This document shows positions 27,225 through 39,649 of a stretch of 64,000 bases of DNA, piece after piece. The notes under the pieces were generated by a model. The model was not told the DNA's origin, searched no databases, and worked only from the letters and a program-made list of their open reading frames with translations. The position numbers and the translations under genes were made by a program. Origin of the DNA: Ifrita kowaldi (taxonomy: Eukaryota; Chordata; Aves; Passeriformes; Cinclosomatidae); assembly GCA_013398055.1 (NCBI GenBank), contig VZRS01008301.1, positions 131,016 to 195,015 on the forward strand. Reading direction: 5' to 3'. The first letter of the stretch is position 1; each line of letters begins with the position of its first letter.

Positions 27225-27582
27225 CCTGGAGGAAAAGGAGGCTCAGAGGACACCATATTGCTCTCTTCAACTACCTGAAAGGAGATTGTAATGAGGTGGG
27301 GGGTGGTTTCTTCTCCCAGGGTTTTAACGAGTGACAGAGTGAGAGGAAATGGCATTTTGGAGGCAGGAGAGATTTAGATTGGATATTAGGAAAAATTCCT
27401 TCACCACAAGGGTTGTCAAGCATTGGAGCAGGCTGTCCAGGGAAATGGTGGAGTCACCATCCCTGGAGGTATTAAAAAACTTGCAAATGTGGTGCTTGGG
27501 GACATGGTCTAGTGGTGAACTAGGCAGTGCTTATTAATGGTTGGACTCAAGCTTCTTTTCCAGCCTAAATGACTCTATGACA
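27225..27582 (+). mobile_element. CR1 LINE 3' end
   Basis: It starts near CCTGGAGGAAAAGGAGGCTC, passes GATTTAGATTGGATATTAGG and GGAGTCACCATCCCTGGAGG, and ends at CCTAAATGACTCTATGAC. This is the same CR1 3' subfamily type as the copy at 18.5 kb, but longer. It is antisense to SEMA5A, inside the 2.1-kb TSR1-TSR2 intron, and makes up about a sixth of it. Confidence 0.92.
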
Positions 27583-28346
27583 CTAAAGTAAGCATTAAAA
27601 TGCATTAGTTCTCAATTTCAACAGGTTACTCTGATAAGATGTCAATATCTTGCTTGTAATGTAACAAAAAAGCTAACAGACTTCACACGCTGTACCTTGC
27701 ATTTGTGAACTTTCAGAAAGGACGCTCCTATCCCTCCCCAATATACCCTAGAAAAAATACTATAGACCAAACATCTGAAAATGAATTTCATATCCTGTCC
27801 TAGGCAAAAAAAAAGATGCATTTCAGCTGTTATCAAAACCTTTAAATGGCTAGCTTGCAGTTTTTGTACTGATAGAACACAAACAGAAATAAAGAAATAT
27901 AAAACTAAACTATAATGAGCTTTTGATGTTTTGTCATAAAAGCAAAAGTTAAAATAGTGCCTCACTAATTTTAGCAGTGTTAACAGAAGACGTTAAAACA
28001 GTAGTGTGATAATGCCAAAGGTAGAATGTGAATCCAGTCCCAAATAGCGTTCCAAATTCCCTTCTAAACCTGACAGCTGTTCATTGATTGTTCAGTATCT
28101 CACAGCATGCTTATCTTTTCTATATTCTCCTGAGCTGATGTTATAAAATATACTGTTATATTTTCAATAATTTTTCTAAAATTGACTATTTTCACTTACA
28201 GAGCTAGCAGTTACCTTGTGCAGAAATGTAATCAGTTTTATTCACTATCATGATGTGATTGTGATGTTGAAAAAAAAGACAGAAAGCAGAAAGAATCACT
28301 GAAAATAAGCAGAATGCACCAGTATATGTTTCATCTTGCAATTAAA

Positions 28347-28384
28347 GTATGTATAATGTATGCGTATAATGTATGTATATAATG
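28347..28384. repeat. Imperfect TATAATG/TATG tandem
   Basis: GTATGTATAATGTATGCGTA and the following bases form three imperfect copies of a TATAATGTATG-like unit. Confidence 0.75.
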
Positions 28385-28969
28385 TTTCAAACATGAACTT
28401 CTGATGCAGTTCCAAATATGTAATGTTCTGAGTCTCTTTGAAATGATCTGCTCTCACTAATTTTCTCTGGGAGTGGTTAAGTGCCTGAAGAAGACAAAAG
28501 AGTGGCTAAAGAGTCCTATACAGACCGGTAATAGAACCTGCTGCCACGATACAACTGAAAGATACAATGAAAACATTTTTCAAGGGCAGAATGGGAGACA
28601 ACAATGGTAATATGAGACTTCCAAAAAAGTAAGCCATTCTAACTGCCAGAAAAGAAAGTTGTATGAATTACAGAACTGAGAAAAAGTATCATATTTTGGA
28701 TATTATCTGACACTGATTTTTTTTCTTTCAGACGTTTTGTTAAAATTAGCTGAGGACAACATTATTTCGTACACAGCATTTGAAATTACTCTTTGACTCA
28801 TTCTCTCTGCTACAAAGTCTGAGAGAAACTTTCTAATGCCCCATTTGGCCTTTCATGCACAGAACAGGATCAAGAGATCTCAGGTGAGATTTCAAAGGGT
28901 AGGTTTTATTCTGATTATGTTAAAAACTTTTAAACCACAAATGATAGAACCTGAAACTGTCTTGCATAC

Positions 28970-29151
28970 CTGGAACAGTTGGCAATCTCCATGGTTGGTC
29001 CTTCACACAGCCATCCTCCACACTGAGGAGCAGGACTGTCACACACACGTGTCCTGCAGAGGCAGGAGCCGACACTGGCACCGTCAGTGTGGGTGCAAGG
29101 TTTCCACGGTGACCATGTTCCAAAATGTCCATCCACTGTCAGATTCCTCAT
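28970..29151 (-). CDS. SEMA5A: SEMA5A exon: first thrombospondin type 1 repeat
   Basis: This 182-bp exon starts in phase 0 with MRNLTVDGHFGTWSPWKPC, runs through GSCLCRTRVCDSPAPQCGG and ends in MEIANCS plus AG of a split Arg codon (60 full codons). It is the first of the class 5 semaphorin TSRs, modules that bind sulphated glycosaminoglycans and give SEMA5A its context-dependent attractive or repulsive activity. Visible marks are the WSPW motif (possible tryptophan C-mannosylation), the paired cysteines of the TSR fold, and NLT and NCS sequons. The segment between the first cysteines (PCTHTDGASVGSCLC) is longer than in a canonical TSR, as in known SEMA5A. The acceptor is TGTTTCTAG and the donor is GTATGC. 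The internal ATG at the exon start is a Met codon, not a translation start. Confidence 0.95.
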
Positions 29152-29564
29152 CTAGAAACAAACACAACAAAAAAGCTTACCTGAGGCCTGACAGTTCCTT
29201 CACACAACCTCTTTATTCTGCTGTGCATGAAGGTTTAGCCTTCAGCCACCAACAATAAAAGCCCCCACTTTAGATACACATATTTCTGCAGAGAGACGTC
29301 TTCCAGACAGTGATCTCCCCTTTACTCCTGTAGCTGCATAATTTCCACAACTTCCAACCAACCTGAGCCACTGGATGCCACCACAACAATAACAGTAATC
29401 ACAGCTAACTGTTACTTTTCACAACCATGCTTGCCTACTTTTCCATTGTCTTCTGATGACAGTATTCCCTACTTCCTAAAATTTTCCTGTGAAAATGGAA
29501 CCTGGATACTGACTGTAAAACCCAAGATCAAAAGGAAGAGCCAGCAGAGGATAAGGAAGAAGTG

Positions 29565-29772
29565 AAGAAGAAATTCTCTATGAGGATGATGAGACACTAG
29601 AACAGGTTTCCCATGAGAAACTGTGGATGCCCCATCCCTGGAAGTGTTCAATGCCAGGTTGGATGAGGCTTTGAGCAACCTGGTCTAGTGGGAGGTGTCC
29701 TTGCCCTTGGAAGGGGGATTCAACCTAGATGATCTTTACATTTCCTTCCAATGAAACAATTCTATGATGCTG
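29565..29772 (+). mobile_element. CR1 LINE 3' end
   Basis: Recognisable strings include CCCCATCCCTGGAAGTGTTC, GGTTGGATGAGGCTTTGAGC and AACCTGGTCTAGTGGGAGGT, ending in CAATTCTATGATGC, which is the CR1 3'-terminal signature. It is a short 5'-truncated copy with modest divergence, antisense to the host gene. Confidence 0.9.
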
Positions 29773-29924
29773 TAATAGTCCAGGGTAGTAAAACTGAATC
29801 AATTAAACTCAAATCTCCATGATGAGTGTCTTTTCATGAAAACAGTTTTTTGAAGCATACACCATATAGTACCATTTCATGAAATGTGGTTTTAAATATG
29901 ACAGTCTCTAAACATTAGATGGCT

Positions 29925-29965
29925 GGAAGGGTCAGACCATTCTCATCTAGACTGGAATGTTTCCA
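29925..29965 (-). repeat. Possible old CR1 3'-end scrap
   Basis: GGCTGGAAGGGTCAGACCAT and CTCATCTAGACTGG resemble the antisense CR1 3' terminus. It is short, and it lies 150 bp from a clear sense CR1 copy, so chance or a separate old insertion are both possible. Confidence 0.28.
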
Positions 29966-31714
29966 TCAATCAGCTTTCAATGAGAAAGTAAAGTAAAACT
30001 TTCAATGAGAAAACTTTATTGTCCAGCTGAAACAAAATGAGCTAATGGAAACGGCAGCAGCCTCCATGGCTACTGAAATTTCTGAAGAAAATGAAGGAGG
30101 ACATGGAAAACTCAGCTCCCAACAAAGACAGACTTACATATTATTCTCTTATCAAGGTGTTAATCTTGGCAAATCTGTGATCCTAAATGGAAATGATGGC
30201 CACTTTTTCACTTAAATGTTAAGGGATTTGCATTTTGTTTCCCACATTTGAACTTTCAGTCAAGACAACAGCACCAAGAAGTGCAGGCTAAGTAGCATTT
30301 AAATTCACTCTTAGTAAGAATAAATATGCATCAGTTGTAGTCATGCATTTTTCATCAAATGTGTAAGAACATAACATTTTAATATTTGCTTATATATTGA
30401 AACAGGAATTACAGCTGTAGATTGTCATAACTGATCTGAAATGGTATCTCCCTTTACTATTTTTAGTATTTTAACAGTGGTGAGAGAAGTGTACACTTCA
30501 CAAATACTTTGAAGACACAAGAGATTCAATTACAACAAAAGGCATGTTTGCACTGACACTCTGGATGTTGGCTGATTCTTTCCACTGTGACAAAGATACC
30601 ATAATTTCACTACTAATTACAATTCCCATGATTTATTTTTCATAAATATCACTTGTCCAAGAACATCTATGTGTATATTCTGTCAGCTACAACTGGCATA
30701 ACCGTAATTCATCATTTTGAAATCTGCTGACAGCTATTTATTGAAAATAACTCACCAACTTTTGCTCATGTAGAGTTTACATTGTTGGGTTTTGTAAGAC
30801 AACAAGAAATACTTCTTTTTAAGTGCCAAGCAAACCCATTCTCTTACACTGCTGGTCTAACAAATATTTATAGTCCAAAAACTAACAATTCTATGTCCCC
30901 AATCTAATAATGTCAGAGATATGAAAATGCCTTTACTGCTTTCTGTTTCTGTGCTGTATCAAAACATCTTTATCGTTGCAGCTACAATTATAAACTAAAG
31001 CTACAGTTGTCTGTGGTTACCATAATATATATTAAGTGGCAGACAAGGTATACATAAAACATAGCCGAAAGCTTGAACTCAGAAAGATAAACTGATGACA
31101 TATACTCTTTCTTCATTTTTTTCCCTTGCTCCTGCAAAGATCATCCCACTGGGATCTCTGCTGTTCCCCATGACTCACCTGCTCTGTCTCTCTGCGAATA
31201 TCTCCCTTTCAGCAGTGATATCAAACAATTTCCTCATACGACTGCAGGAAAGCAAAATGTACCAATGAGGAGCCTTTGCAGCCCTCACCAGAATCCATGC
31301 CCATTAACCTTTCTCAATCTGACACCTCAAGGGCAAAATCACAGTCCATCAGACCATATGGCTGTACTATCCTTGCACAGCTACACTCTGCTTTCCCTCT
31401 CTACCCCCCTGGTTTTGACACCCTTTCCCTTCTGCAGATACCTTCAGACCGTTCTTCCCTCCTTGTGTCCTCCAAATACCCATCTTGGTCTCAAGTCTCT
31501 CTGCACCCACCTCATCTTCCTGCTTTGTGCCTCTGCACTCTGAGTAAAGATCACAGTTTTTAACTCTGTCATGAGATCTTAGGTTTGAGATTTCCTTTTG
31601 TAGAATTTAGTGAGTCTGTAGTACTTCCTGAAGCTGCTAATGAATTCAGATCCCATACTACACTTTCTCTGAGAGCTTTAAAAATAAAGCCATTTCATGT
31701 TGCATGCTTTTGTT

Positions 31715-31746
31715 AAACAAACAAACAAACACAAACAACCCCCCCC
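31715..31746. repeat. AAAC microsatellite followed by a C run
   Basis: There are about four AAAC units and a degenerate extension, then eight C. Confidence 0.85.
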
Positions 31747-33666
31747 AAAAAACCAAAACCAATATCCTGAATTCTTTTTTAAATGATTTTTACTTTCCTT
31801 GTAAAAACTCCTAGATAATGTCAGTATATTTTTTAAGTGATGGATTGCAAGTCGTCCCACTGGAAAATATTTCAAAAAACAATGAACCTTCATTACCATA
31901 AAAAATATTGGATTAATAATAGGGATTTATGGCCAACCGGACGAAGATCAAAGTAGCGATCATAAAAAAATGTGCCATAGCATTAATTACTGTCTATATT
32001 TATGCACAATTGCCGTACTCATGCCAACTGAAACAATAACCTAAAAATCAAACTGACAATTAAATCAAAGCAAGGTAACCAAAACAAGCACATTTTTCAA
32101 AACTGATCTTCAAAGTTCAGAGATGGTAACACGGATGCTCATCTATCTCTCCTATTCACCTCTATCCTCTACCTGTAAGTGCCTAGAAGTATTCAGCCAT
32201 ATGAATAATTCTCTAGGAAATAATTTCTCAAAGGCAACTGGTCACACTTTTTATTCTGGAATAAACGATTGTATAAACAGACCTCTCTCCGATCCAGTTT
32301 TAGAAGAAACTGGCCATTCATTATTCTAAAAAAATTTCTACAATGTTAAAAAGATCAGATTATTTTTACTAACAGTTAAGATATTGGAAGCAATTGGAAC
32401 CAAAAGAGGGAGAGTAGGTTTCAAGTATTCTGTTACGTTCTGCCTGCAACAGTGTCTTGAATGTATCTAGCACATGTTAAGGATGCACATAGCTCAGTCC
32501 CCTACAAAATTAAATTAATTACATCTTGACTTATATATCCTGTGAGCACAGCACCTAAAAATGCTATAAAACAAATATTTGAATACCTCACTAAGCAAAA
32601 TTGTAGTCAATTGCAGTTTGCCAGAAGACAGTGTTACTTTAGAGGAAAGTTTCTATGAAGTTTTCCAGTCTGTTCAATAATGTGTTACTTGGTGTATAAG
32701 GCTTTAAAACAGTAGAGGGGTAAACCCACACTTTTCAATTTAGATAGATAATTCTAAAATCTTCCTTATATTATGCAATCCAAATCAGCTAAAGGACAAA
32801 ATTTCTTTGGAGGTTCACTAAGTCTTTGAATTTCAGATCAGCAGTCTAACTCTCACAGCTATAGATGAATTTCTAAGCAAGCCTTAGGTGCTCCTCTGCT
32901 TTGGCTAGACTGCCATATCCTATGCACATGTCATATTATAGATACTAAATAATCGTTTTTCCAGTTGAATGGAACAGAATGGAATTACTCTTTATAAATT
33001 ATTCCTCCCTCCACCCCATCTTGGCCTCATGGTCTATGTCTACAAAAGAAAATACAGTCTAATGCCACAATTCGAAGACTGAGCACAGCAGGCTGACTGC
33101 CCATGCAAATGTCAACAAAATAAGGCATTTCAGTAATCATAGTATTTCCCCCAAAGTTGCCTCTGATTTCAGCTCAAACGCTATAATTAGTCCTCTATGT
33201 GAGAAGATGGATGCAAAGGACAGGAATAGACATAAACTTTTTTTAAAAGTTTAAAAACTTGAAAGAATATTTTAAAAATGGCTTTTTAATGTCAAACACA
33301 GTCAGAACATAGGAGCACGTTCTCAAGGCCCTCAGAATCAGTGTGGTGTTTGTATCTATGAGGCTGCTGCAACACATGTCGAGAGCACAAGTCAAAGCTG
33401 GAAGAACTTCATACTGATTTTGCACATCTCTAGTTCACTAAACAAAGCCCAGCATAAGGGAGAGAAGCGTCATCAAGATATTAAATGGCGCTTGTTAAAC
33501 ACCTGGAGATTAGAACACGAATGCCATATGAGCATAAGTTAATAGATGTATGCGCCCCACTGGTGAGGGGGGACAAGATCAAAGAGTCCTTACTAGGAAT
33601 GAAAGCAGAACTGAGCTGGAAATGCTCCATCTTCATGGGAAAAATGACAAAGCTGCAAGAATCTCC

Positions 33667-33682
33667 AAAAAAAAAAAAAAAA
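33667..33682. repeat. Poly-A run
   Basis: Sixteen consecutive A; no adjoining retroelement is recognised. Confidence 0.9.
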
Positions 33683-34377
33683 GAGCTCAGTAGCACAAGA
33701 AAGGTCCTTCTTAACCCTCTTTTTGCATGCTTTGGAGTAAGGGAAAAGAATGAATTTTAAAACAACACCAGAATCACATTAAAAATGAAAGATATAAATC
33801 AATTTTGTTGCTGCTTTTTTATATTGTATTAAATTTATTCAGAACAATTTTTTAAAGAGAAGTGTTAAGTCACTGTAAATATTAACTCTGAGTTTATTGT
33901 AATTAGCATCTCTGTCATTTATCTGGGTGAGATTTAACTTGTAGAATTCACCCTTCCAATTCATGGACTTTTGCAGATGTTATTTGGCTTTTTATATTAG
34001 CAATAATAATCCTAAAAGAAAAGATTATGCCATTAGTGAATTAACTTTTTCAAAGCACATAATGGAGAAAAGTTCTGCAGAGAAAAATATGTCAATATCA
34101 CAAATCTTAGAAAACATTTGTCTTCAAGGTGGGAAAATAGACATTACAGGTAAAAATCAACCACCCTTTGAAATTACTCTAAATAATTCTATCACGTAAG
34201 TAGTTTGACAAGAAATAGAAAAGAAACTAGGTATTCTGCTAAAATCTGATGGGAAACCCTAAGGAAAATGGCATTAAATGCAATTTTCTGAGCTTGAAAA
34301 ATCTACACCAGCTCATTTTCCTGAAATTCACATGGAATCAAAGGTTTTAAGAGACAAATGAATGCATTTGGACTTAC

Positions 34378-34495
34378 TGGACACACGGTAATGCTTTGCT
34401 CCCATTCACTCATGCTCAGACTTTCTTCCAGCGTTGTGCATTTCTTCATCACCATGTCCCAGCCACAATAAGGGTCTTGAGATCCAATGCATGCA
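34378..34495 (-). CDS. SEMA5A: SEMA5A exon: PSI (plexin-semaphorin-integrin) domain
   Basis: This 118-bp exon encodes the PSI domain, the small cysteine knot that links the Sema propeller to the following repeats. One base completes the Ser codon split by the previous intron. It is followed by 39 codons beginning ACIGSQDPYCGWDMVMKKC and ending in SITVCP. The C-x6-C spacing and the DPYCGWD signature are diagnostic of semaphorin PSI domains, and the full string corresponds to SEMA5A. The acceptor reads TCCACAG on the minus strand and the donor is a consensus GTAAGT (plus-strand ACTTAC at 34372-34377). The outgoing intron is phase 0. The join to the Sema exon gives ...CLFYKTY-S-ACIGSQ, which is continuous with the known protein, so no exon is missing across the 11.7-kb intron. 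Confidence 0.95.
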
Positions 34496-35426
34496 CTGTG
34501 GACGAAAACCAATCCAATAACTGGGACATTTGTCTTCATTTGTACTGACCAAAGCTCTCTAAATAACTATGTACCATCTCTTCATATTTCATAGGCAGAT
34601 AGTGAAATTGATCCCTGTTGTGGTATGGCACAGACAAAATGACCAAAAACAGAGGAAAAATGAATTTAAATGCCTACACAAAGCTAGGATTTCTTTTAAG
34701 TGCATAGCTGAATTTCTGTCTGCATACATGGTATGTTGTCTAGACTGACTGTTGTACTTAATTACTAGAGAATTACAGAAATTCATAAAAAAGGTATATT
34801 ACCTGCTCCAAGTAAAAATTTCAGGAGTTAGAGTTTTTAATCTTTTCTGTCTGTTTTGGAATTATAGATATCATCTTTTTCAGAAATCAGAGGACAATGT
34901 CTGTTCTTTGAAAAATAATTAGAAAACCTTCTGATCTACTTTCTGCACCTGTATAAAACCTCTGGAAGTAAGTTCAAAGCAGCACTGGTGGCTGCCATCA
35001 CACCTCTTACATATCTGCCCTCAACATTCTCTCTTCATGGCACATGAGAAGGGAAAGAAAAGGATTAGAGAGAAGGATGGTAGTCCAGTTTCATACAGAC
35101 ACTGAAAGAGCCACTGTACAAAACTAGAAGTTCATTTCTCTAATAGATAGAAGATTTCTCTTACTAAGGTCAAACATTTACAGTCCAGGCAATAGGTATG
35201 CAGCTTCATAGCTAAAGATGCATAAGAAAGGAGGTGGAACTCCCATTACAGTGAATTGGTTTAACACTTGTAAGAATACCTTACACATAAATTACACATA
35301 AAAATAGTGCATTCAAACATTTTGTTTAGATTGTAAAAAATGTTAGACTGATCATTTTTGTTCAACTCAAATCCATGGGCATTATCCTTCTCTCTTTAAT
35401 TATCTGCTCCCATCACATCTGTTGAC

Positions 35427-35842
35427 TGAAGGGCCACAGAGATGATTAAGAAGTGAGAAGGCCGAGAGAGCTGGGAGAACTGTTTAGCCTAGAGAAGAGA
35501 ATGCTCAGAGAGGATCTCATCAATATGTACAAAACTCTGAAGGGAGCATGCAAAGAAAAGGATCCAGGGTCTTCAGTTGTGCCCAGCAACAGGACCAGAG
35601 ACAAGGGGCACAAACTCAAACACAGGAGGTTTCAACATCAGGAGACACTGTTACAGTGAGGGTGACTGAGCCCAGGTGCAGATAGCCCAGAGAGCTTCCA
35701 GAGTCTCCTTCCCTGGAGATATTCAAAAGCCACCCAGACATCGCCCTGGACAACTGGTTCTGGGAGGTCCAGCTTGAGCAAGAGACTGGACCAGATGACC
35801 ATTAAAGACCCATGACAACCTCAAATGTTCTGTGATTCTGTC
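35427..35842 (+). mobile_element. CR1 LINE 3' end
   Basis: The block runs from AAGGGCCACAGAGATGATTA through CTGGGAGAACTGTTTAGCCT and CCTTCCCTGGAGATATTCAA to GTTCTGTGATTCTGTC. This is the characteristic CR1 3' region ending in the octamer-like TTCTGTGA repeats. It is 5'-truncated and moderately diverged. It is antisense to SEMA5A. Confidence 0.88.
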
Positions 35843-38800
35843 CTCACTAATGCGTTTTATTGATAACTCATTTTATCTCTGGCATTCCTCATGTATTTCT
35901 ATGTTAACACCTGACCAAATGCAGACTTACTAATTCCCTTGTAGGCTATTTGCTAATACCATCACAGAGGATTCTTAGCCTTTATAAATTTCACATAATT
36001 CATTTCCACATTACACTTGGCAATGTGGATTGCCAGTATGATGTTGGAGCATAGCTCTCATCTGCAAAATGGGTACAATGTAAGAGGCATAACATTCAAA
36101 ACTCCATGGGTACCCCTAATCAGGATTCCAGTTCAAAGATAAAGCTTTTGGTTTAGAGAATCCACTGTTCAGAAGAGAGCTCCCACTGATGGTTCTTGCA
36201 GCTGTGAGCACTTAGCATTTTTGTAACTCAGGCTACATGTTTCCATTTAATTATCTGTAAAGTAAGAAGGAACATTAATGCAAATTATGGAAGATTTTAA
36301 GTGTCTTGGTCTTCCAGTGTTTGCAAGACATGATGCCCAGTGTTCTCCTCCCGAGTAACTCTGATAAAGTATGCGTTTTATGAGAAAAGAATACAAAAAC
36401 AAATTAAAGGCTGACATAATGCACAACTGGCAATGTTAGAAGTGATAACATTGAAATGAGAACTTACGCCTCAAAGCCGAAGTGCTCGCTTTTCTAACCT
36501 CAAAGCGTTCATATTTATAATGCAGTTATTATGCTTTAGAAACTTTTTATTAAAAACAAAAATATTTCAAAGTCAGTATCCTTTCACTTAGAACCACACT
36601 TACTCTTTTGGGGGAGTAAGCTGATCCACTCTGCTCTTAGACCCCATTTCCTCTTTTGCTTTTGCTTTCACTTTACCTTCCATTCAAGCAAATCAAAATG
36701 GCTTGCACCTTTTATTACAAGTCACTCAGAAGTTTTAAGTAAGGTGCTAGAAACATATCTTGACTGTCCTTACAATTTTCTGGTATCAGAACAGATCCTA
36801 GTTTCATGGAAGAAAAAAAGTTCTTTTACTGCTAGGACAAAGCATGTTTGATCACTCTGTGAACACTGAATGTTATTTCAGTAGCTGACCAGGTCTGGAG
36901 TGTTCTGCAGTAAGGTAAAATGAGGTGAATCTTTTCAGAATTTAGTTAAGAAGATCCATTGAGCAAATGAAAACTATGATTATAAGAAGTTATTAACTCA
37001 GCTAACCTCATGCAGATGACAAGAGGATAACTTCAGCCACAAATTAGAGGCATTACCATTCTTCAATAATTTTTCTCTTAACACTACAATACAGAAATGA
37101 ATCCTCTAAGCATATGAACTATTCCAAACAAAGCAACAAGAAATTCTGTCAGAGAAATATTCCTCACATGAGAAACTCTAGTTTTGCTGGGGTTTTTTTA
37201 CTAACATGCTAATTCACTGTCCCAGTCATATCTAGATCTCATATTGTAAAAAGTTTAATTTTTTAAATCTTATATTCAGACAGCAAAAAAAAAAAAACCT
37301 ACAAAGCTGTAGTTCAGTGTCATCAACCTCTTTCAGTTCACCATGTCAGACATATTCATGAAATGTGGCAGGACCTGGCTTAAATAGCTGCCCTGCTCTC
37401 AGGTATTGGCACAACAATTCTTTTCTGTTCTTCACCCTGCGTCACATCTCAGAGGGTTTTCTTATTTATTTTTTTCAGATCACCAATATCTCTGAAAAGT
37501 GGATATAATTTCTTTAAAATTAAAGAAGGGAGGTAATATGAGGGTAAGTTTTTATCCTTACTGCCTAATTATGTCACTTTTAAAACCATTTTCTTTCCTT
37601 TGAGGGATGATTCTTTTGATTTAATGTGTGAATAACAGCAGCTAATTATTTTTATCTACTATGCCTAGATAAAACAAAGAAACAGATAACAAAAGAAGCT
37701 AACAGATAAAAAATCAGATCGAGTAAAGCTTGTAAGTATGAAAATATATATTTGAAATGTGAAATTTAAAGGGACTATTCTTAACTCACAATTATGTGTC
37801 CTTAGGAAAATTTCATACTGTTTTAACCCTTTCTTAATGAATCTCTCTCCCAAGAGACAGCCGTAAGAGGAACAGCTCCAATGTGTACATGAAGTAATAA
37901 AAGAAACTATTCAACATGGCTGTCAAATTTATGTCAATTTTATGTAAGTAAGGAAAGTCAAAAATCAGATACCACTATGCATCTTTATCTCCTTTTCCTC
38001 CCAAATCTCTGTCTAAATTAAAGCCATTTTAGATGCTGCTGTTGAAAAAATAGATAAATTTTAAAGCAGGTATTAGGTCTTTGATTTGACAGGGCCCTTT
38101 CAGACTGTCACACTGCAAGTAGCAGAGCTGGGTAATATATTTTGTCATCTTGTCTCTAGAAATATACCTTACATCTCAATTTCAGCAGAGAATGAATGTT
38201 TTGTCTGTTGATCCCAGTTGGCACCAGCCCACGTCTCTAAGACTTCACATGATTTGCCCCAGCACTGCTAAAATTGTCAATTTTGTGCAGGAAGGAAATT
38301 CAGGAATAAAATTAAACTGGTTCATTCAAAGACTCTTCATGCTACTTACCCCTATGGAGTCAGCACTCTCTGCAAAAACATTCAACAGCTTTCGGCTTCT
38401 CCTGACTGATTCTAATTTTGCTCTGTGTTGTCACTTCACATTTTTGACCGAACATAAGTGATAGGTAGCAGAGTGTGTCCCCTGCAAGGCACTCATTTGG
38501 CAGTGATGGTTCAGCATGCCTACTGACAGTGGTGCAACACCTTGGCCATGAGTTCTGACTGACTACTAACAAAACCGTAAATCCCCTCACTCTAAAGCAA
38601 GTTAGTAAAGGCAGGTAATTTCTTCAGCCATTTTATAATGATCATCAAGTAGGCCAGCAAAACTGTTCTACTTCAGTTATATTTGAGATGATTTATTGAG
38701 TCAGAAAATAAGGCAGGATTGAATATCATTCAGAGCAAAACATATTAAAAATCCCATACAGTTTTAGACTAAAAAGAATTTATGTGTGTTCCAAAGAACA

Positions 38801-38989
38801 AAGAAAAACCCTTAAGTTTAAAAGCTATATCATAATACCATTTATTTAAAAGAGATTTTTAAATTTCCTTTGAGAGGGAGAATATATTCCCTTGAAGAAC
38901 AGTCTCCTGACCCTTTCAATAATTTCTACTGAAATATCTATGCCTACAGAGTCCCAATTACCCCAATTATGTGATCTGACACTTTGTAT

Positions 38990-39080
38990 ACCAGGAACTG
39001 AACCAGGGTCACCATCTTATTTTGCAGAAGACAGATTCATCACTGCAAATTTGAACAGAAAACTGAAGCTATAAGCCTGT
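38990..39080 (-). repeat. Possible tRNA-derived SINE relic
   Basis: On the minus strand GGTTCAGTTCC (38994-39004) resembles the pol III B box, and TATAGCTTCAGTTTTCTG near 39060-39075 resembles an A box. The spacing of about 70 bases is long for a tRNA but acceptable for a degenerate SINE with an insertion. No acceptor stem is seen. The call rests on these two motifs only. Confidence 0.28.
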
Positions 39081-39649
39081 CTTGTTACAAATGCACAGTT
39101 CTATCCATTTCTGAGTGAATACATGAATCTGATACCAGACAAAGGTACCTATCAGTCATACTACATCATTTCATTACTACTGGTTTTGTAGCTATATACA
39201 TATAGACGTGTGTGCAATGAAGAACAGGCATCCAAAGATACAGATGAATGATGCAGAAGAACATAAATGGTAGAGACAAAACTTATAAAAGCCCTAGCAG
39301 CTCAAACTAAGATGCATGTCCAATATTCAGAATACTGCTTAACCCTTACCTGTACTGGTAAGAAAAGTCAAATCCTTTAATCATCTCAGACACTCTGAAC
39401 GGACTACCGTTGCTTCCTCTTATTTTAATTTTTGTAATGTAGTCAAAATATATTTAGGTACAATTCAATCTTTCAACATCACTGAGAAAACCAGCCTTAA
39501 ACCTACAAGCTCCTTCCATCAAATCCGGAATCAGAAATTTATGTATAAGAGTTGTTTATAACACACAATTCACTGAATGTTGATGCTTCCAAGTGATTCT
39601 ATAGGGATCAAATGTGAAAGACAACTTTCAGAGCGTGTACTCCATCCTC

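Larger units (their letters stand above)
26830..28969 (-). other. SEMA5A: SEMA5A intron between TSR1 and TSR2 exons (2.1 kb)
   Basis: It is bounded by GTATGC and ACCAG, and is phase 2. It contains a CR1 3' end at 27225-27582 and a short TATAATG/TATG tandem near 28.35 kb. No other feature is seen. Confidence 0.88.
29152..34377 (-). other. SEMA5A: SEMA5A intron between PSI and TSR1 exons (5.2 kb)
   Basis: It is bounded by GTAAGT and TTTCTAG. It contains a CR1 3' end at 29.57-29.77 kb, a possible older CR1 scrap near 29.93 kb, a pyrimidine-rich patch at 31.27-31.56 kb that opens two overlapping frames, an AAAC repeat with a C run near 31.73 kb, and a 16-base A run at 33667. Confidence 0.85.

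Noticed and set aside
28836..29258. 140-codon plus-strand open frame, the longest in the window
   Set aside because: It lies across the TSR1 exon on the opposite strand; its openness is a shadow of the conserved, cysteine-rich exon.
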